Assembly: GCF_900114435.1 (NCBI RefSeq)
Contig: NZ_FOZK01000004.1
Location: 1 to 64,000, forward strand
Source: Halomicrobium zhouii
GTDB taxonomy: Archaea > Halobacteriota > Halobacteria > Halobacteriales > Haloarculaceae
DNA length: 64,000 nt
Direction: 5' to 3'
A program made the position numbers and the translations under genes. Below, in pieces: positions 16,909 through 25,817 of the stretch (positions within the stretch are counted from its first letter, which is position 1; every line of letters starts with the position of its first letter). The notes below the pieces were generated by a model. The model saw only the letters and a list, made by a program, of their open reading frames with translations, was not told the origin of the DNA and ran no database searches.

Positions 16909-18075
16909 TCAGGGCCCGCGCTCACCCTTGCGGGCCCTGTCGTCCCGGTGGTCGCCGGACCGCTGGTGAGCCAGCCCCTCCTCTGCGAGGTGCTGGGGGT
17001 GCTGGTCGGCCTCCCGGTCGCCGCGCGCCTGCGGGACGTTGTCCTCTTCACCCTGCTGCTGGTGGCCCTGACCGTGGCCGCTCTGGTGGTGGCCGCCCTG
17101 CTGGTGGCCGTGGTGCTGGCGCTGGTTGCCGTGGCCCAGGTCGCCGTGCTGTTGGCCGCCCTGCGGGTCGTATGCCTGCTGGCGACTCCGGGGTTCGTCG
17201 CCGTGCTGGTGGGACTGCTGCTGGCTGGGGGGCTGGTGAGACTGCTGGTGCTGCTGAGACTGCTGGTGTCCCTGTCCGTGTCCCTGGCCACCCTGCCGAC
17301 TCCCGCGCTGGTCCTGCTGCCAGTAGTCGGACGCACTCCGGAACTGTCCGTCGCTCTCGCCCCCGTGTTCGTGGCCGGTGTACAGCCGCTGATCACCCTG
17401 ATATCGCTGGCCCCGTTGCTGGTGGCGCTGCTGCTGCTGACCCTGCTGCTGGTGATGCTGGGGCTGTCCGGATTGCTGGTTCTGCGGCTGCTGTCCGGAC
17501 GTGCGCTGGAACTGGTCACCCTGCTGGTGACTGGACTGTCCATGCTGGTGACTGGACTGTCCCTGGTGGTGTCCGGACCGAGTCTGGTGGTGGCCGCCCC
17601 CTTCCTGATGGGACTGTTGCGGGGACGGGCCCTGCCCTGACTGCTGGCTCTGGTGGGACGGCTGGTCGTGGTGACCGTGCTGCTGGTTCCCGCTGCCGTG
17701 TCGCTGGTGTTGCTGGTGCCCACTTGCGTGGTGATGCTGTTTCGTCTCCTCGTGGGGAGCGGGGCTCTGCTGGCGGGACTGGTGCTCGCGTCCGCGCCCC
17801 TGGTTCGGCTGGTCGCTCCGCTGGTCGGCGTGGCCGGGCTGGGCGCCCGGTCGCTCGCCGAGCTGGCGACCGCTGGCCTGTTGTTGCTCGTGGTCTCCGC
17901 GGGGAGCGTACTCCCGGTGTTCGCCCTGGTTCTGGTGGGTCACCTCCTGGTCGCTGTGGTGGCCGCCCGAACCACGTTGCTGGCCCTGGCGCTGCTGGCG
18001 ACGGTGGGGAGCATTCCCCTGGTTCTGCTGATCGTGGAACGATTCGTCGTCGGACCGGTGGGGGTCTCGTGCCAT
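16909..18075 (-). CDS. His/Gln-rich low-complexity protein
   Basis: A 388-aa protein from ATG 18073-18075. Almost the whole length is H, Q, G, S and R (QQHQ, GHHQ, SHQ runs), with one short more ordered patch near the middle (QRLYTGHEHGGESDGQFRSASDYW). No domain is recognised. The opposite strand gives a hydrophobic Leu/Val frame, but here CAC and CAG codons keep G/C in third positions and the ATG is well placed, so this strand is preferred. Such composition predicts disorder, metal binding or phase separation. It is one of three similar proteins in this region. Confidence 0.6.
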   Translation of the reverse strand: MARDPHRSDDESFHDQQNQGNAPHRRQQRQGQQRGSGGHHSDQEVTHQNQGEHREYAPRGDHEQQQASGRQLGERPGAQPGHADQRSDQPNQGRGREHQSRQQSPAPHEETKQHHHASGHQQHQRHGSGNQQHGHHDQPSHQSQQSGQGPSPQQSHQEGGGHHQTRSGHHQGQSSHQHGQSSHQQGDQFQRTSGQQPQNQQSGQPQHHQQQGQQQQRHQQRGQRYQGDQRLYTGHEHGGESDGQFRSASDYWQQDQRGSRQGGQGHGQGHQQSQQHQQSHQPPSQQQSHQHGDEPRSRQQAYDPQGGQQHGDLGHGNQRQHHGHQQGGHHQSGHGQGHQQQGEEDNVPQARGDREADQHPQHLAEEGLAHQRSGDHRDDRARKGERGP

Positions 18076-18133
18076 TGTGAGTGTGGTCGGCGAGTGTCGG
18101 TCGTCGGCGCTGTATGCGTCTAACGACTACGTA

Positions 18134-19507
18134 TTACGATTCGAGCCACCAGCTGACGAGGTGTTCGGCCTCCTCGCGCTCGCCGGGAGAACGCCGTTCC
18201 TCGATAGTGTGGCTCTTGTCGTCCAGGACGGTGCGTTCGAGCCGGTCGCGGGCCGCGCGGATCGCCGGCGCGGCGCCGTACTCCTCGCCCGTGCCGGCGA
18301 AGCGACCCTTGTTCGTGAACAGCCGGATCGTCGCGCGGATGAGCGGCATGCCGCGCTGGCGCTCGCGGTGGTTCTGGAGGACGACGTAGGCCTCGATGAC
18401 GTCCATCTCCTCGTACTTGCCGTCGACTTCCTCGATCATCCCGGCGACGTCCTCCCGGGAGAGGTCGGTCAGGAGGTTCATGCCGAATATCTGCAGGCGC
18501 GTCTCCTCCTCGTCCGGCTCCCAGGTGAGCGAGCGGAGCACGTCGGTCAGCGTGACGACCCCGTCGGGCCCCTGCGTGGGGACGTCCACGACGAGCGACG
18601 AGAAGCCGTTCTCCAGCATCTCTTCGGTGGCTTCGCCCAGCGGGGTCGTCGGCCCGGTCGTCCGGACGGGGGAACTCATCACGTCGCGCACGGGCAGGTC
18701 TAGGAGCCGGGACTCGACGCCGGCGCGTTCGCCGTGGCCGCCGTGGCTCCGGTAGTTCGCCTGCGAGCCCTCGCCGCCGTGGCCGTCGAACCCGCCGACG
18801 TTGCCGCCCTCCTGCTGGTCGGTCTCGCGGACGATGAACTCCAGGAGGTCGAAGTAGCTCGCGATCCCGACGGCCTCCCTGACCGGGCTCCGTGCCTCGG
18901 TATCGGCCATCGCCTCCGCTTCCCGGGCGGTGGACCCGGCGGACGCGTCCGACGGGTCGCGGGGACTCGCGGACTCGCCCGTCGTCGTGTCGCCCGGCGG
19001 CTGCTCGTCGGGCTCCGTCTCGTCGTCGATGACGGGGACGCGCGAGATGCCGTGGGTCCGGAGCGTGTTGATGACCTCGCCAAGCGTCGCGTCCGGGCCG
19101 ACGCTAATTAGGTCCCGGGAGTAGACGTCGCTCACGTCGAGCGCGTCGAGGTTGGGGCGGACCGCCTTGGCGAGGCTCTCGGCGGTGACGACGCCCTCGA
19201 AGCGCTCGCCGTCGTACACCGGCAGCAGGTTGAGGTCGCTCTCGACCATGAGACGGGCCACCTCCCGGACGTCGTCCCGCCGGTCGATGCGGGGGATGTC
19301 GTTCCGCATCAGGTTCTTCGCCGTCTCGTCGGGATCACGGCGCGACCGGAGCAACTGCTTGCGGGTGACGACCCCGGCGACGTCGACGTCGTCGTTTATC
19401 AGCATCCCCTCGGCGCCCTGTTCCTTGAACGCGCCCATCAGTTTCGACACTCTCGTCGACGGGTCGAACTCGAGATAGTCGGTGGTGACGGCCTCTGCTA
19501 TGTCCAT
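18134..19507 (-). CDS. Four-CBS-domain protein with hibernation-factor-like tail
   Basis: A 457-aa soluble protein from ATG 19505-19507. Two Bateman modules (four CBS repeats) occupy residues about 1-330: VTTDYLEFDPSTRVSKLM, NDIPRIDRRDDVREVARLM, DLISVGPDATLGEVINTL and DVMSSPVRTTGPTTPLGEA. A Gly/His-rich insert separates repeats three and four. Residues about 350-457 (DGKYEEMDVIEAYVVLQNHRERQRGMPLIRATIRLF, then AIRAARDRLERTVLDDK) resemble the HPF/YfiA ribosome-hibernation fold. CBS domains bind adenine nucleotides, so the protein may couple energy state to the tail domain (inference). Confidence 0.8.
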   Translation of the reverse strand: MDIAEAVTTDYLEFDPSTRVSKLMGAFKEQGAEGMLINDDVDVAGVVTRKQLLRSRRDPDETAKNLMRNDIPRIDRRDDVREVARLMVESDLNLLPVYDGERFEGVVTAESLAKAVRPNLDALDVSDVYSRDLISVGPDATLGEVINTLRTHGISRVPVIDDETEPDEQPPGDTTTGESASPRDPSDASAGSTAREAEAMADTEARSPVREAVGIASYFDLLEFIVRETDQQEGGNVGGFDGHGGEGSQANYRSHGGHGERAGVESRLLDLPVRDVMSSPVRTTGPTTPLGEATEEMLENGFSSLVVDVPTQGPDGVVTLTDVLRSLTWEPDEEETRLQIFGMNLLTDLSREDVAGMIEEVDGKYEEMDVIEAYVVLQNHRERQRGMPLIRATIRLFTNKGRFAGTGEEYGAAPAIRAARDRLERTVLDDKSHTIEERRSPGEREEAEHLVSWWLES

Positions 19508-19650
19508 CGTCGATCCTCGCCCGTGTTTGGTCGGCGTCGGGTATAATCGCGGGGCTTTCAGTTGCCGGTCCGGGCGAGGTTCGACATAGCAGTACATTGA
19601 ACAGTCGTGGGAGCGATAGTCTGGGTAGCGCCTCGCGGCGCAGATATACT

Positions 19651-20052
19651 ATGGACCGTGACGACATCCTCGACGCGACAGCACGCCGTGCCGGCCTGGA
19701 CTCGGAGCGAGCCGCCGAACGGGCGGTGCTCGCGACCATGACCACGCTCGGCGAGCACGTCTCGAAGGAGGAATCACAGCAGATGGCCGCACAGCTCCCG
19801 CCGGAGATCAGCGACGCGATGACGAGTCGGAGTACGGACTCGCCCGAGGAGTTCGCCGTCGACGAGTTCGTCGACCGAGTCGCCAGCCGGGAGGGCGGCG
19901 AGGTGAGCGAGGAGGAGGCGGTGGTACACACCCGCGCCGTGGTGGCGACCCTGGCCGAGGCCGGCGTCGGGACCGAACTCCAGGACGCGCGCGAGCAACT
20001 CCCCGACGAGTTCGACACGCTGTTCGAGACGGACGACCTCGACGCGGAGTGA
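19651..20052 (+). CDS. DUF2267 family protein
   Basis: A 133-aa acidic all-alpha protein from ATG 19651. It shows the DUF2267 pattern: ATMTTLGEHVSKEESQQMAAQLPPEI and a second similar half with VVATLAEAGVGTELQDAREQLPDEFDTLF. These proteins are widespread and of unknown function, often near stress or redox genes. It is divergent from the CBS gene. Confidence 0.85.
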   Translation: MDRDDILDATARRAGLDSERAAERAVLATMTTLGEHVSKEESQQMAAQLPPEISDAMTSRSTDSPEEFAVDEFVDRVASREGGEVSEEEAVVHTRAVVATLAEAGVGTELQDAREQLPDEFDTLFETDDLDAE

Positions 20053-20190
20053 CCGACGGGCGGCGCGCCGCTCGACGCCGGTAACTCCCGCTTACGCGGG
20101 TCGGGCGCGCTGAAACCCCGGAACCATCACCCCTGTTTAATAGACGCGGCCGGCACTGTCAACTGTCAGCACGCGCGGCTGGCGATCCGC

Positions 20191-21468
20191 ATGAGCTCAG
20201 ACGACTCCACCGAGGACGACGAGACCGGACGCAGTGACGAGCAGGACCGGGACGACGAGCACCGGGACGACGACCAGCAGGAGGAGGCGTCCCAGGGGGA
20301 GCAGCGCGGGGGGCTGCCGCCGCGCGACCCCGAGACCGGCCAGTTCGTCCCGAAGTCGGAACGTGAGGGACGGATCGACGGTGAGGACCGGGCCGAGGAG
20401 GCCGACGAGCCCGACGAAGCGGGAACGCGGGATGCCGACCACCGTCGCGGCGTCCGAACGGATCGAGGGGACCAGATCCACCAGTCGGACCACTTCGACC
20501 GGGGCCAGCAGTCCGCCCAGTCGGGCCGCAGCCAGCACCCCCACCAGGGCCACGGGTCACAGTCCAACCAGCGCCCGCAGCAGCGCCGACCGTCAGATCC
20601 CGGCTTCCAGCCCCAGCAGAGTCAACAAGATCAACGGGCGCCCCGGCAACGGCAACAGGGAGTGCAATACCAGCAGGATCAACCTGCCGTCCAGGGACGT
20701 CGAGCGCGAGCGCAACCACAACCGACGGGCCAACAACGGCCCCACGCCCAGGCTCGACCACAGCGAGCCCGGCAGCAGGGCCAGCAGCCACAGGGACAGC
20801 CCCCGTCCCAGCAGTCTCACCAGCCTGGCTGGCAGTCGCACCAGCCCGGCCAGCAGTCGCACCAGCCCGGTCGGCAGAACCAGCCACGAGAAGCGCAGCC
20901 ACAGCCCGAGCGGTCCCGGACACAGCCCCGGCAATCACAGCCACAGCCCCAGCCGTCGCAATCACAGCCCCAAACCTGGCAGTCACAGCCCCAGTCCCAC
21001 GGCCAGTCTGGGCAACCCCGGCAGACCCAACAGCGTTCGCAGCGCCAGCAGCCCGGCCAGCCGGGTACCCAGCGCCAGCAGCCCAGCCAGCCGTCGCAAC
21101 AATCAAGCCAGCCGCCACAGCTGTCCAGCCAGCCGCCACAGCAGTCCAGCCAGTCGCCACAGCAACGCGGCGAGTCGGCCCAGCAGCCGTTCCAGGGCCA
21201 GCCACAGCAGCCCCGGCGGTGGGGCCAGGAGAACCAGGCAGCCCGTCCCCAGTACTTTCAGCCCCAGCAGTCGAGCCAGAACCCGCAATCTGGCCAGCGC
21301 CAGCACGACACCGGCCAGCAGGGGTCCCACCGCGGACAGCCCCGGCCCCGTCGGAGTGGCCAGCAGTTCCCGCAGCCTGACCCGCGATTCCGACAGAACG
21401 ACTGGCAGTCCGACCGAAAGCGGGGAGGGCAGCAGTCTGGACGAGAGCGTCACGACCAGGGGTGGTAG
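20191..21468 (+). CDS. Gln-rich low-complexity protein
   Basis: A 425-aa protein from ATG 20191. Residues 1-110 are highly acidic and contain GGLPPRDPETGQFVPKSE, an RDPxTGQFV-type motif also seen in other small haloarchaeal proteins. Residues about 115-425 are Gln/Pro/Ser-rich with clear degenerate repeats (QQSHQPGWQ, QQSHQPGQQ, QSQPQPQP). CAG codons dominate. No catalytic domain is present. Disorder, and perhaps condensate formation, is expected. The TAG stop at 21466-21468 is followed by an AT-rich promoter for rdfA. Confidence 0.65.
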   Translation: MSSDDSTEDDETGRSDEQDRDDEHRDDDQQEEASQGEQRGGLPPRDPETGQFVPKSEREGRIDGEDRAEEADEPDEAGTRDADHRRGVRTDRGDQIHQSDHFDRGQQSAQSGRSQHPHQGHGSQSNQRPQQRRPSDPGFQPQQSQQDQRAPRQRQQGVQYQQDQPAVQGRRARAQPQPTGQQRPHAQARPQRARQQGQQPQGQPPSQQSHQPGWQSHQPGQQSHQPGRQNQPREAQPQPERSRTQPRQSQPQPQPSQSQPQTWQSQPQSHGQSGQPRQTQQRSQRQQPGQPGTQRQQPSQPSQQSSQPPQLSSQPPQQSSQSPQQRGESAQQPFQGQPQQPRRWGQENQAARPQYFQPQQSSQNPQSGQRQHDTGQQGSHRGQPRPRRSGQQFPQPDPRFRQNDWQSDRKRGGQQSGRERHDQGW

Positions 21469-21672
21469 CGTGCCGGACGGCCGGCCGACCGACTTTGATC
21501 CGGCTGGCGACAGCACGGGAACGGCGGCCTCCTCTATCGAGTTCTCCCGAGCTGCACGTTCTGGTTCCCCCGCCGAACCGCAGAGACGCCCAGTGGTCGC
21601 GGGGGAATCTCGTAGTTACGGCGGGATCCACCGGTCAGAGAGAGGTTACCGGGCGATAATTTCGTGTTAAAC

Positions 21673-21677
21673 TTATA
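21673..21677 (+). promoter_or_regulatory. Probable TATA box of rdfA
   Basis: TTATA within AACTTATAGG, about 27 bases before the ATG at 21702, the spacing expected for a leaderless haloarchaeal transcript. Confidence 0.55.
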
Positions 21678-21701
21678 GGCCGGGCGGACGTTGCCTCCGG
21701 T

Positions 21702-22316
21702 ATGAACGAGAGCGGACCGGTCGACGCCGCCGTCGAACCGCCGTGTTCGTGCAAGCTCGGGCGGAACCTCGCGGCCTACGGGCTCGAGGACTTACACGCG
21801 ACGATACGAGAGCGGCGGGCCGACGGCGACAGCCTCCGGGACCTCGAACGGTTCGTGAACCGGTCGCTACTCGACGGCGCGATACGGGAGGCCGGCGCCG
21901 ACGTCATCGGCGACGTCGACGGCATCTACGACGCGCTGACCGGCGACGACGTCAGCGCCGGGAAGCGGACGGAGGTCCGCGAGCGCCTGGAACACGCCGG
22001 CGTCGACGTCGGTGCAGTGGAGGCCGCGTTCGTCTCCTACCAGACCGTCCGGAGCCACCTCAGGGAGTGTCTGGACGTCGAGACGGCCCGCGAGAGTCGC
22101 CTCTCCGTCGACGACGCACGGGGGACTATCGAGTGGGCCCGCTCGCGTAGCGAGGGCATCGTCGAGCGGACGGTCCAGCGACTCGCCGCGGCGGAGGAGG
22201 TCGCTGCCGGCGACGTCGACGTTTCCCACGTCGTCCGGATAGACTGTTCGGACTGTGGCGCCTCGTACCCCGTCGATCGATTCGTCGACCGCGGCGGCTG
22301 TGACTGCGGCGACTGA
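21702..22316 (+). CDS. rdfA: Rod-determining factor RdfA
   Basis: A 204-aa protein. CSCKLGRNLAAYGLEDL at the N-terminus, DLERFVNRSLLDGAIREAG, YDALTGDDVSAGKRTEVRERLEHAGVDV and FVSYQTVRSHLRECLDV reproduce the haloarchaeal RdfA pattern; the C-terminus has a Cys-rich tail (CSDCG and CDCGD). In Haloferax volcanii RdfA is needed for rod-shaped cells, and it is encoded beside an archaeal SMC-related gene, as here. It probably acts in the cytoplasm in a regulatory role. Confidence 0.85.
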   Translation: MNESGPVDAAVEPPCSCKLGRNLAAYGLEDLHATIRERRADGDSLRDLERFVNRSLLDGAIREAGADVIGDVDGIYDALTGDDVSAGKRTEVRERLEHAGVDVGAVEAAFVSYQTVRSHLRECLDVETARESRLSVDDARGTIEWARSRSEGIVERTVQRLAAAEEVAAGDVDVSHVVRIDCSDCGASYPVDRFVDRGGCDCGD

Positions 22317-22408
22317 CGGCGACTGACGGCGACCGTCTCCCGGAATAAGCCGATGCTACACAACCGCGAGGGAAGGGTCCCTGACGCGGTCGTAGGTAAC
22401 TGGCAAGC

Positions 22409-22415
22409 TATAAAT
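22409..22415 (+). promoter_or_regulatory. Probable TATA box of the SMC-related gene
   Basis: TATAAAT about 40 bases before the ATG at 22452. The SMC-related gene therefore has its own promoter although rdfA lies only 135 bases upstream. Confidence 0.55.
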
Positions 22416-22451
22416 GGAGATGTGACGAAGCCGTATCCGAGTGTTGGATGA

Positions 22452-24419
22452 ATGGTAGCTAACGCCGAGTCGGAGCCCCTGCAGGTCGCCGTCGAGAACC
22501 TGGGCGGGATCGATTCACGCGAACTGACGTTCGAGCCGGGCGTGACGGTGCTCACCGGCCGGAACGCCACGAACCGGACGTCCCTGCTCCAGGCAATCAC
22601 CGCGGGCCTGGGGGGGTCGTACGGCGAACTCAAGAGCGACGCCGACGCGGGCGAGGTCGAACTCGCCGTCGGCGAGAAGACCTACGACCGACAGTTCCGC
22701 CGCGACGGCGACGGCGTCGTCGTCAGCGGTGACCCCTACGCCGACGACGCGTCGCTGGTCGACCTGTTCAGCAGTCTGCTGGAGGTCAACCCCGCCCGCC
22801 GGGCCGTCGAGCGCGGCGACGGGGACGCACTCCGGGAGATCATCATGGAGCCGGTCGACACCGAGGCGATCACCGCCGAGGTCGAGTCGACCCAGCGGAA
22901 CCTCCGCGAGGTCGAGGACCGCCTCGACGAGATCGAACGGCGCCGGTCGAACCTGGCGGCGCTGAAGGAACGCCGCGTGGCTGCCGAAGACGACCTGGCC
23001 GACGTGGAGTCCGAACTCGCGGACGTGCGCGAGGCCGTCGCCGAGTTCGAGGCCGACGCCGAGACCGCAGAGGAAGCCGAGGCCGTCGTCGAGGAACTCA
23101 CCGAGACGCGCGAGGAGTACGAGTCGATCAGGAACCAGCTCGAAACCCAGCGCAGCGCGGTCGAGTCCCTCGAGACCGAGCGCGAAGAGACCCGCGAGCG
23201 ACTGGATGACCTGTCCGTCCCCGAGGCTGAACTGGAGGCGACCCGGGAGGAACTCGAACGGCTCCAGCGACGTCGGCGCGGGCTGGAGAACACTGTCAAC
23301 GATCTCGTCTCCATCGTCGAGTTCAACGAGCGACTCGTCGACGACGGCGCGGACGCGCTGCCAGGGGTCGGCGAGGACGGCGCCGGTGCGGACGGCGACG
23401 GCGTCGGTGCGAGCGGCGGTGTGGCCGACGAACTCGACCCCAGTTCGGGCCAGATCGAGTGCTGGACGTGCGGGACGACGGTCGACCGCGGCGACGTCGA
23501 GGAGCGCCTCGACGGTCTGCGCGGCGTGGTCGAGGACCACCGGAGCGAGCGCAACGAACTCCGGAAGCGGATCGACGAGACGCGCGCGACGCTATCGGAC
23601 CTGCAGGACGCCGTCGACGAGCGCGAATCCCTCGAGTCCCAGCTCGCGGAGATCGACGGGGAGATCGACGAGCGCGAGGCACGCATCGAGGAGCTGTCCG
23701 CCCGCGAAGACGACCTCCAGGCGCAGATTTCGGCCCTCGAAGACGAGGCCAGCGAGTCCGAGAGCTTGCGGGACAGCGAACTGCTGGACCGGTACGAACG
23801 GCGCTCCGAACTGGAGTACGAGCGCGGCCAGCTCGAGGAGAAACTCAACTCGCTCGAATCGGAGATCGAAGCGATCGAGGCACTCGACGACGAACGCGAG
23901 GAACTGGAGACCGAGCGCGAGCAGCTACGTGAGGAACTCACCTCGCTGCGGAACCGGATAGAGAACCTCGAGCGGTCGGCCATCGACACGTTCAACGACC
24001 ACATGGAGACGGTGCTGGATCGGCTGGGCTACGAGAACGTCGAGCGCGTCTGGATCGAGCGGAAAGCCGCCGAGAGCGGGCGCGGGTCGAGGTCGGACAG
24101 CACGTTCACCCTCCACGTCGTCCGGTCCGCCGACGACGGCGCGGTATACGAGGACACCGTCGACCACCTCTCGGAGTCCGAGCGCGAGGTCATCGGGCTG
24201 GTCGTCGCGCTGGCGGGCTACCTGGTCCACGACGTCCACGAGTCCGTGCCGGTGATGGTGCTGGATTCGCTGGAGGCCATCGACGCCGACCGCATCGCCG
24301 CGCTGGTTGAGTACTTCGCCGACTACGCCCCGTTCCTCGTCGTCGCGCTGCTGCCCGAGGACGCCCAGGCGCTCGACGACGACTACGAGCGGGTCGTGAT
24401 GGACGAGGCGCTCGCCTAG
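22452..24419 (+). CDS. sph3: Archaea-specific SMC-related protein (Sph-type)
   Basis: A 655-aa ABC-type ATPase with a Rad50/SMC layout: N-terminal ATP-binding lobe, long coiled coils (about residues 130-300 and 365-520), central CWTCG motif (about residue 337) resembling a zinc hook, and C-terminal lobe with LSESEREVIGLVVALAGYL (signature) and VPVMVLDSLEAIDADR (Walker B and D-loop). The P-loop is GRNATNRTS rather than GxxGxGKS/T, with Arg where Lys is usual; I believe this is normal for the haloarchaeal family. It follows rdfA, as sph3 does in Haloferax, implying a role in cell shape. Confidence 0.85.
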   Translation: MVANAESEPLQVAVENLGGIDSRELTFEPGVTVLTGRNATNRTSLLQAITAGLGGSYGELKSDADAGEVELAVGEKTYDRQFRRDGDGVVVSGDPYADDASLVDLFSSLLEVNPARRAVERGDGDALREIIMEPVDTEAITAEVESTQRNLREVEDRLDEIERRRSNLAALKERRVAAEDDLADVESELADVREAVAEFEADAETAEEAEAVVEELTETREEYESIRNQLETQRSAVESLETEREETRERLDDLSVPEAELEATREELERLQRRRRGLENTVNDLVSIVEFNERLVDDGADALPGVGEDGAGADGDGVGASGGVADELDPSSGQIECWTCGTTVDRGDVEERLDGLRGVVEDHRSERNELRKRIDETRATLSDLQDAVDERESLESQLAEIDGEIDEREARIEELSAREDDLQAQISALEDEASESESLRDSELLDRYERRSELEYERGQLEEKLNSLESEIEAIEALDDEREELETEREQLREELTSLRNRIENLERSAIDTFNDHMETVLDRLGYENVERVWIERKAAESGRGSRSDSTFTLHVVRSADDGAVYEDTVDHLSESEREVIGLVVALAGYLVHDVHESVPVMVLDSLEAIDADRIAALVEYFADYAPFLVVALLPEDAQALDDDYERVVMDEALA

Positions 24420-24575
24420 GGTCAGTTCGCTGATTCTTCACACCGATTCCGCTGTGAAGCAGGCCAGACTCACCGAACGTTTGGGCCAGGTATTTCCCAG
24501 GTTATCCGACCGCCGTCGGTCGATTTCGCTCGGCTTGCAAGTGCACGACGCTATCCTAAAGAGCTAGGGCGTACG

Positions 24576-24583
24576 CATATATT
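24576..24583 (+). promoter_or_regulatory. Probable TATA box of Bat-type regulator
   Basis: CATATATT centred about 28 bases before the ATG at 24608, again fitting a leaderless mRNA. Confidence 0.55.
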
Positions 24584-24607
24584 CGGTCCTTGCAAAGTAA
24601 ACTGTCA

Positions 24608-25309
24608 ATGAGCACTATCGTCGAGGCGCACGTGCCGGCCGAGCAGTTCGCCCTGTCGGAGACCCTGCAGGCGCTTCCCGACGCGGAATTCCGGATGGTC
24701 CGACTCGTCGCGCACGGCGGCGACAGCGTGATGCCGTTCCTGTGGGCCCAGACGGCGGACGACGAGGAACTCACGGCGGCCCTCGACGAGGACCCCACAG
24801 TCGGCGACGTCGACGTCCTCGCCGAGTTCGAGGACGAGAGTCTGGTCCAGGTCGACTGGCAGGCCCGCATCCGGGTGCTCGTCTCCATCGTCAGCGAGGA
24901 GGACGCGACGATACTCGACGCGCACGCCCGCGAGGGGACCTGGCGCCTCCAGATATTCTTCCCCGACCACGACTCCGTGTCGACGGTGTACGACTTCTGC
25001 GAGGAGTACGGTATCGACGTCACCCTCGAACGGATCTGCGACATGTCCGACTCCTACCAGCAGGACGGGATCCGACTGACCGAGGAGCAGTACCAGGCCA
25101 TCTCTCATGCCTACGAGGCGGGCTACTACGACGTCCCGCGGCGCATCAACCAGGAGGAACTGGCCGAGTCCTTCGACGTCTCCCACCAGGCCCTCTCGGA
25201 GCGACTCCGCCGGGGCCACCAGACGGTCATCGCCAACATGCTGTACCGCAAGCTCCAGCGCCCCGACCGGGCGGTCGCGCCGCGGATGAGCCACAAGATG
25301 GACAGCTAG
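24608..25309 (+). CDS. Bat-type HTH_10 transcriptional regulator, paralogue
   Basis: A 233-aa regulator read from ATG 24608 (the longer reading starts upstream of the TATA-based transcript start). The N-terminal half is a haloarchaeal bacterio-opsin-activator-like sensor domain; residues about 155-215 (LTEEQYQAISHAYEAGYYDVPRRINQEELAESFDVSHQALSERLRRGHQTVI) form the HTH_10 domain. It shares its N-terminus and HTH with the gene at 9686-10354. It should regulate transcription; the target is unknown. Confidence 0.87.
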   Translation: MSTIVEAHVPAEQFALSETLQALPDAEFRMVRLVAHGGDSVMPFLWAQTADDEELTAALDEDPTVGDVDVLAEFEDESLVQVDWQARIRVLVSIVSEEDATILDAHAREGTWRLQIFFPDHDSVSTVYDFCEEYGIDVTLERICDMSDSYQQDGIRLTEEQYQAISHAYEAGYYDVPRRINQEELAESFDVSHQALSERLRRGHQTVIANMLYRKLQRPDRAVAPRMSHKMDS

Positions 25310-25354
25310 ACCCGGACGGCCAACCTCTATGAGCGTCCGGGTCCAACGCTGGCT

Positions 25355-25741
25355 ATGGCCCAGACGTCCCAGCCTGCGACGGACATCGTCGAGACGGCGG
25401 CAGCCGAGCCGGCGCCGCTGGCGCGTGCCCGGGTGGTCGGCACCCTCCTCGACGAGTCGCTCACGGTGCCGGGAACGGGTTTCAAGGTCGGGCTCGATCC
25501 TCTCCTGGGGATCCTCCCCGTCGCCGGCGACTCGGTCGCCGCCGTCGCCTCGCTGTACATCGTGTTCGTCGGGCTGCGACTCGGGCTCCCGAAGCGCGCA
25601 CTCGTGAAGATGGTCGCCTACGTGGCGCTGGACTTCACCGTCGGCTCCGTCCCGGTTCTGGGGACCGTCGTCGACGCGTTCCTGAAGGTGAACGTGCGCA
25701 ACGTGGGGACCATCGAGCGCCACGTCGACAGCGATTACTGA
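25355..25741 (+). CDS. DUF4112 family protein
   Basis: A 128-aa protein. The family pattern is clear: LLDESLTVPGTGFKVGLDPLLGILPVAGDSVAAVASLYIVF, then MVAYVALDFTVGSVPVLGTVVDAFLKVNVRNVGTIE. It has two hydrophobic segments and probably associates with the membrane. Function is unknown. It lies 45 bases after the Bat-type gene and 76 before an AI-2E-family gene, all on the plus strand. Confidence 0.88.
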   Translation: MAQTSQPATDIVETAAAEPAPLARARVVGTLLDESLTVPGTGFKVGLDPLLGILPVAGDSVAAVASLYIVFVGLRLGLPKRALVKMVAYVALDFTVGSVPVLGTVVDAFLKVNVRNVGTIERHVDSDY

Positions 25742-25817
25742 CTCGGCCGGCACGGGCGCAGACCTATCTTTCCCCCGACAAACCATTTCAGCGTGAGCGC
25801 CGTAGGTGGAGACGAGA

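Noticed and set aside
16948-17640. Hydrophobic Leu/Val-rich frame opposite the His/Gln-rich gene
   Set aside because: It arises from CTG/GTG complements of CAG/CAC codons; it lacks helix spacing and charged loops of a real membrane protein.
22515-24004. Long frames opposite the SMC-related gene
   Set aside because: The plus frame has coiled coils and ATPase motifs; the opposite frames are Ser/Arg- or Val-rich shadows.
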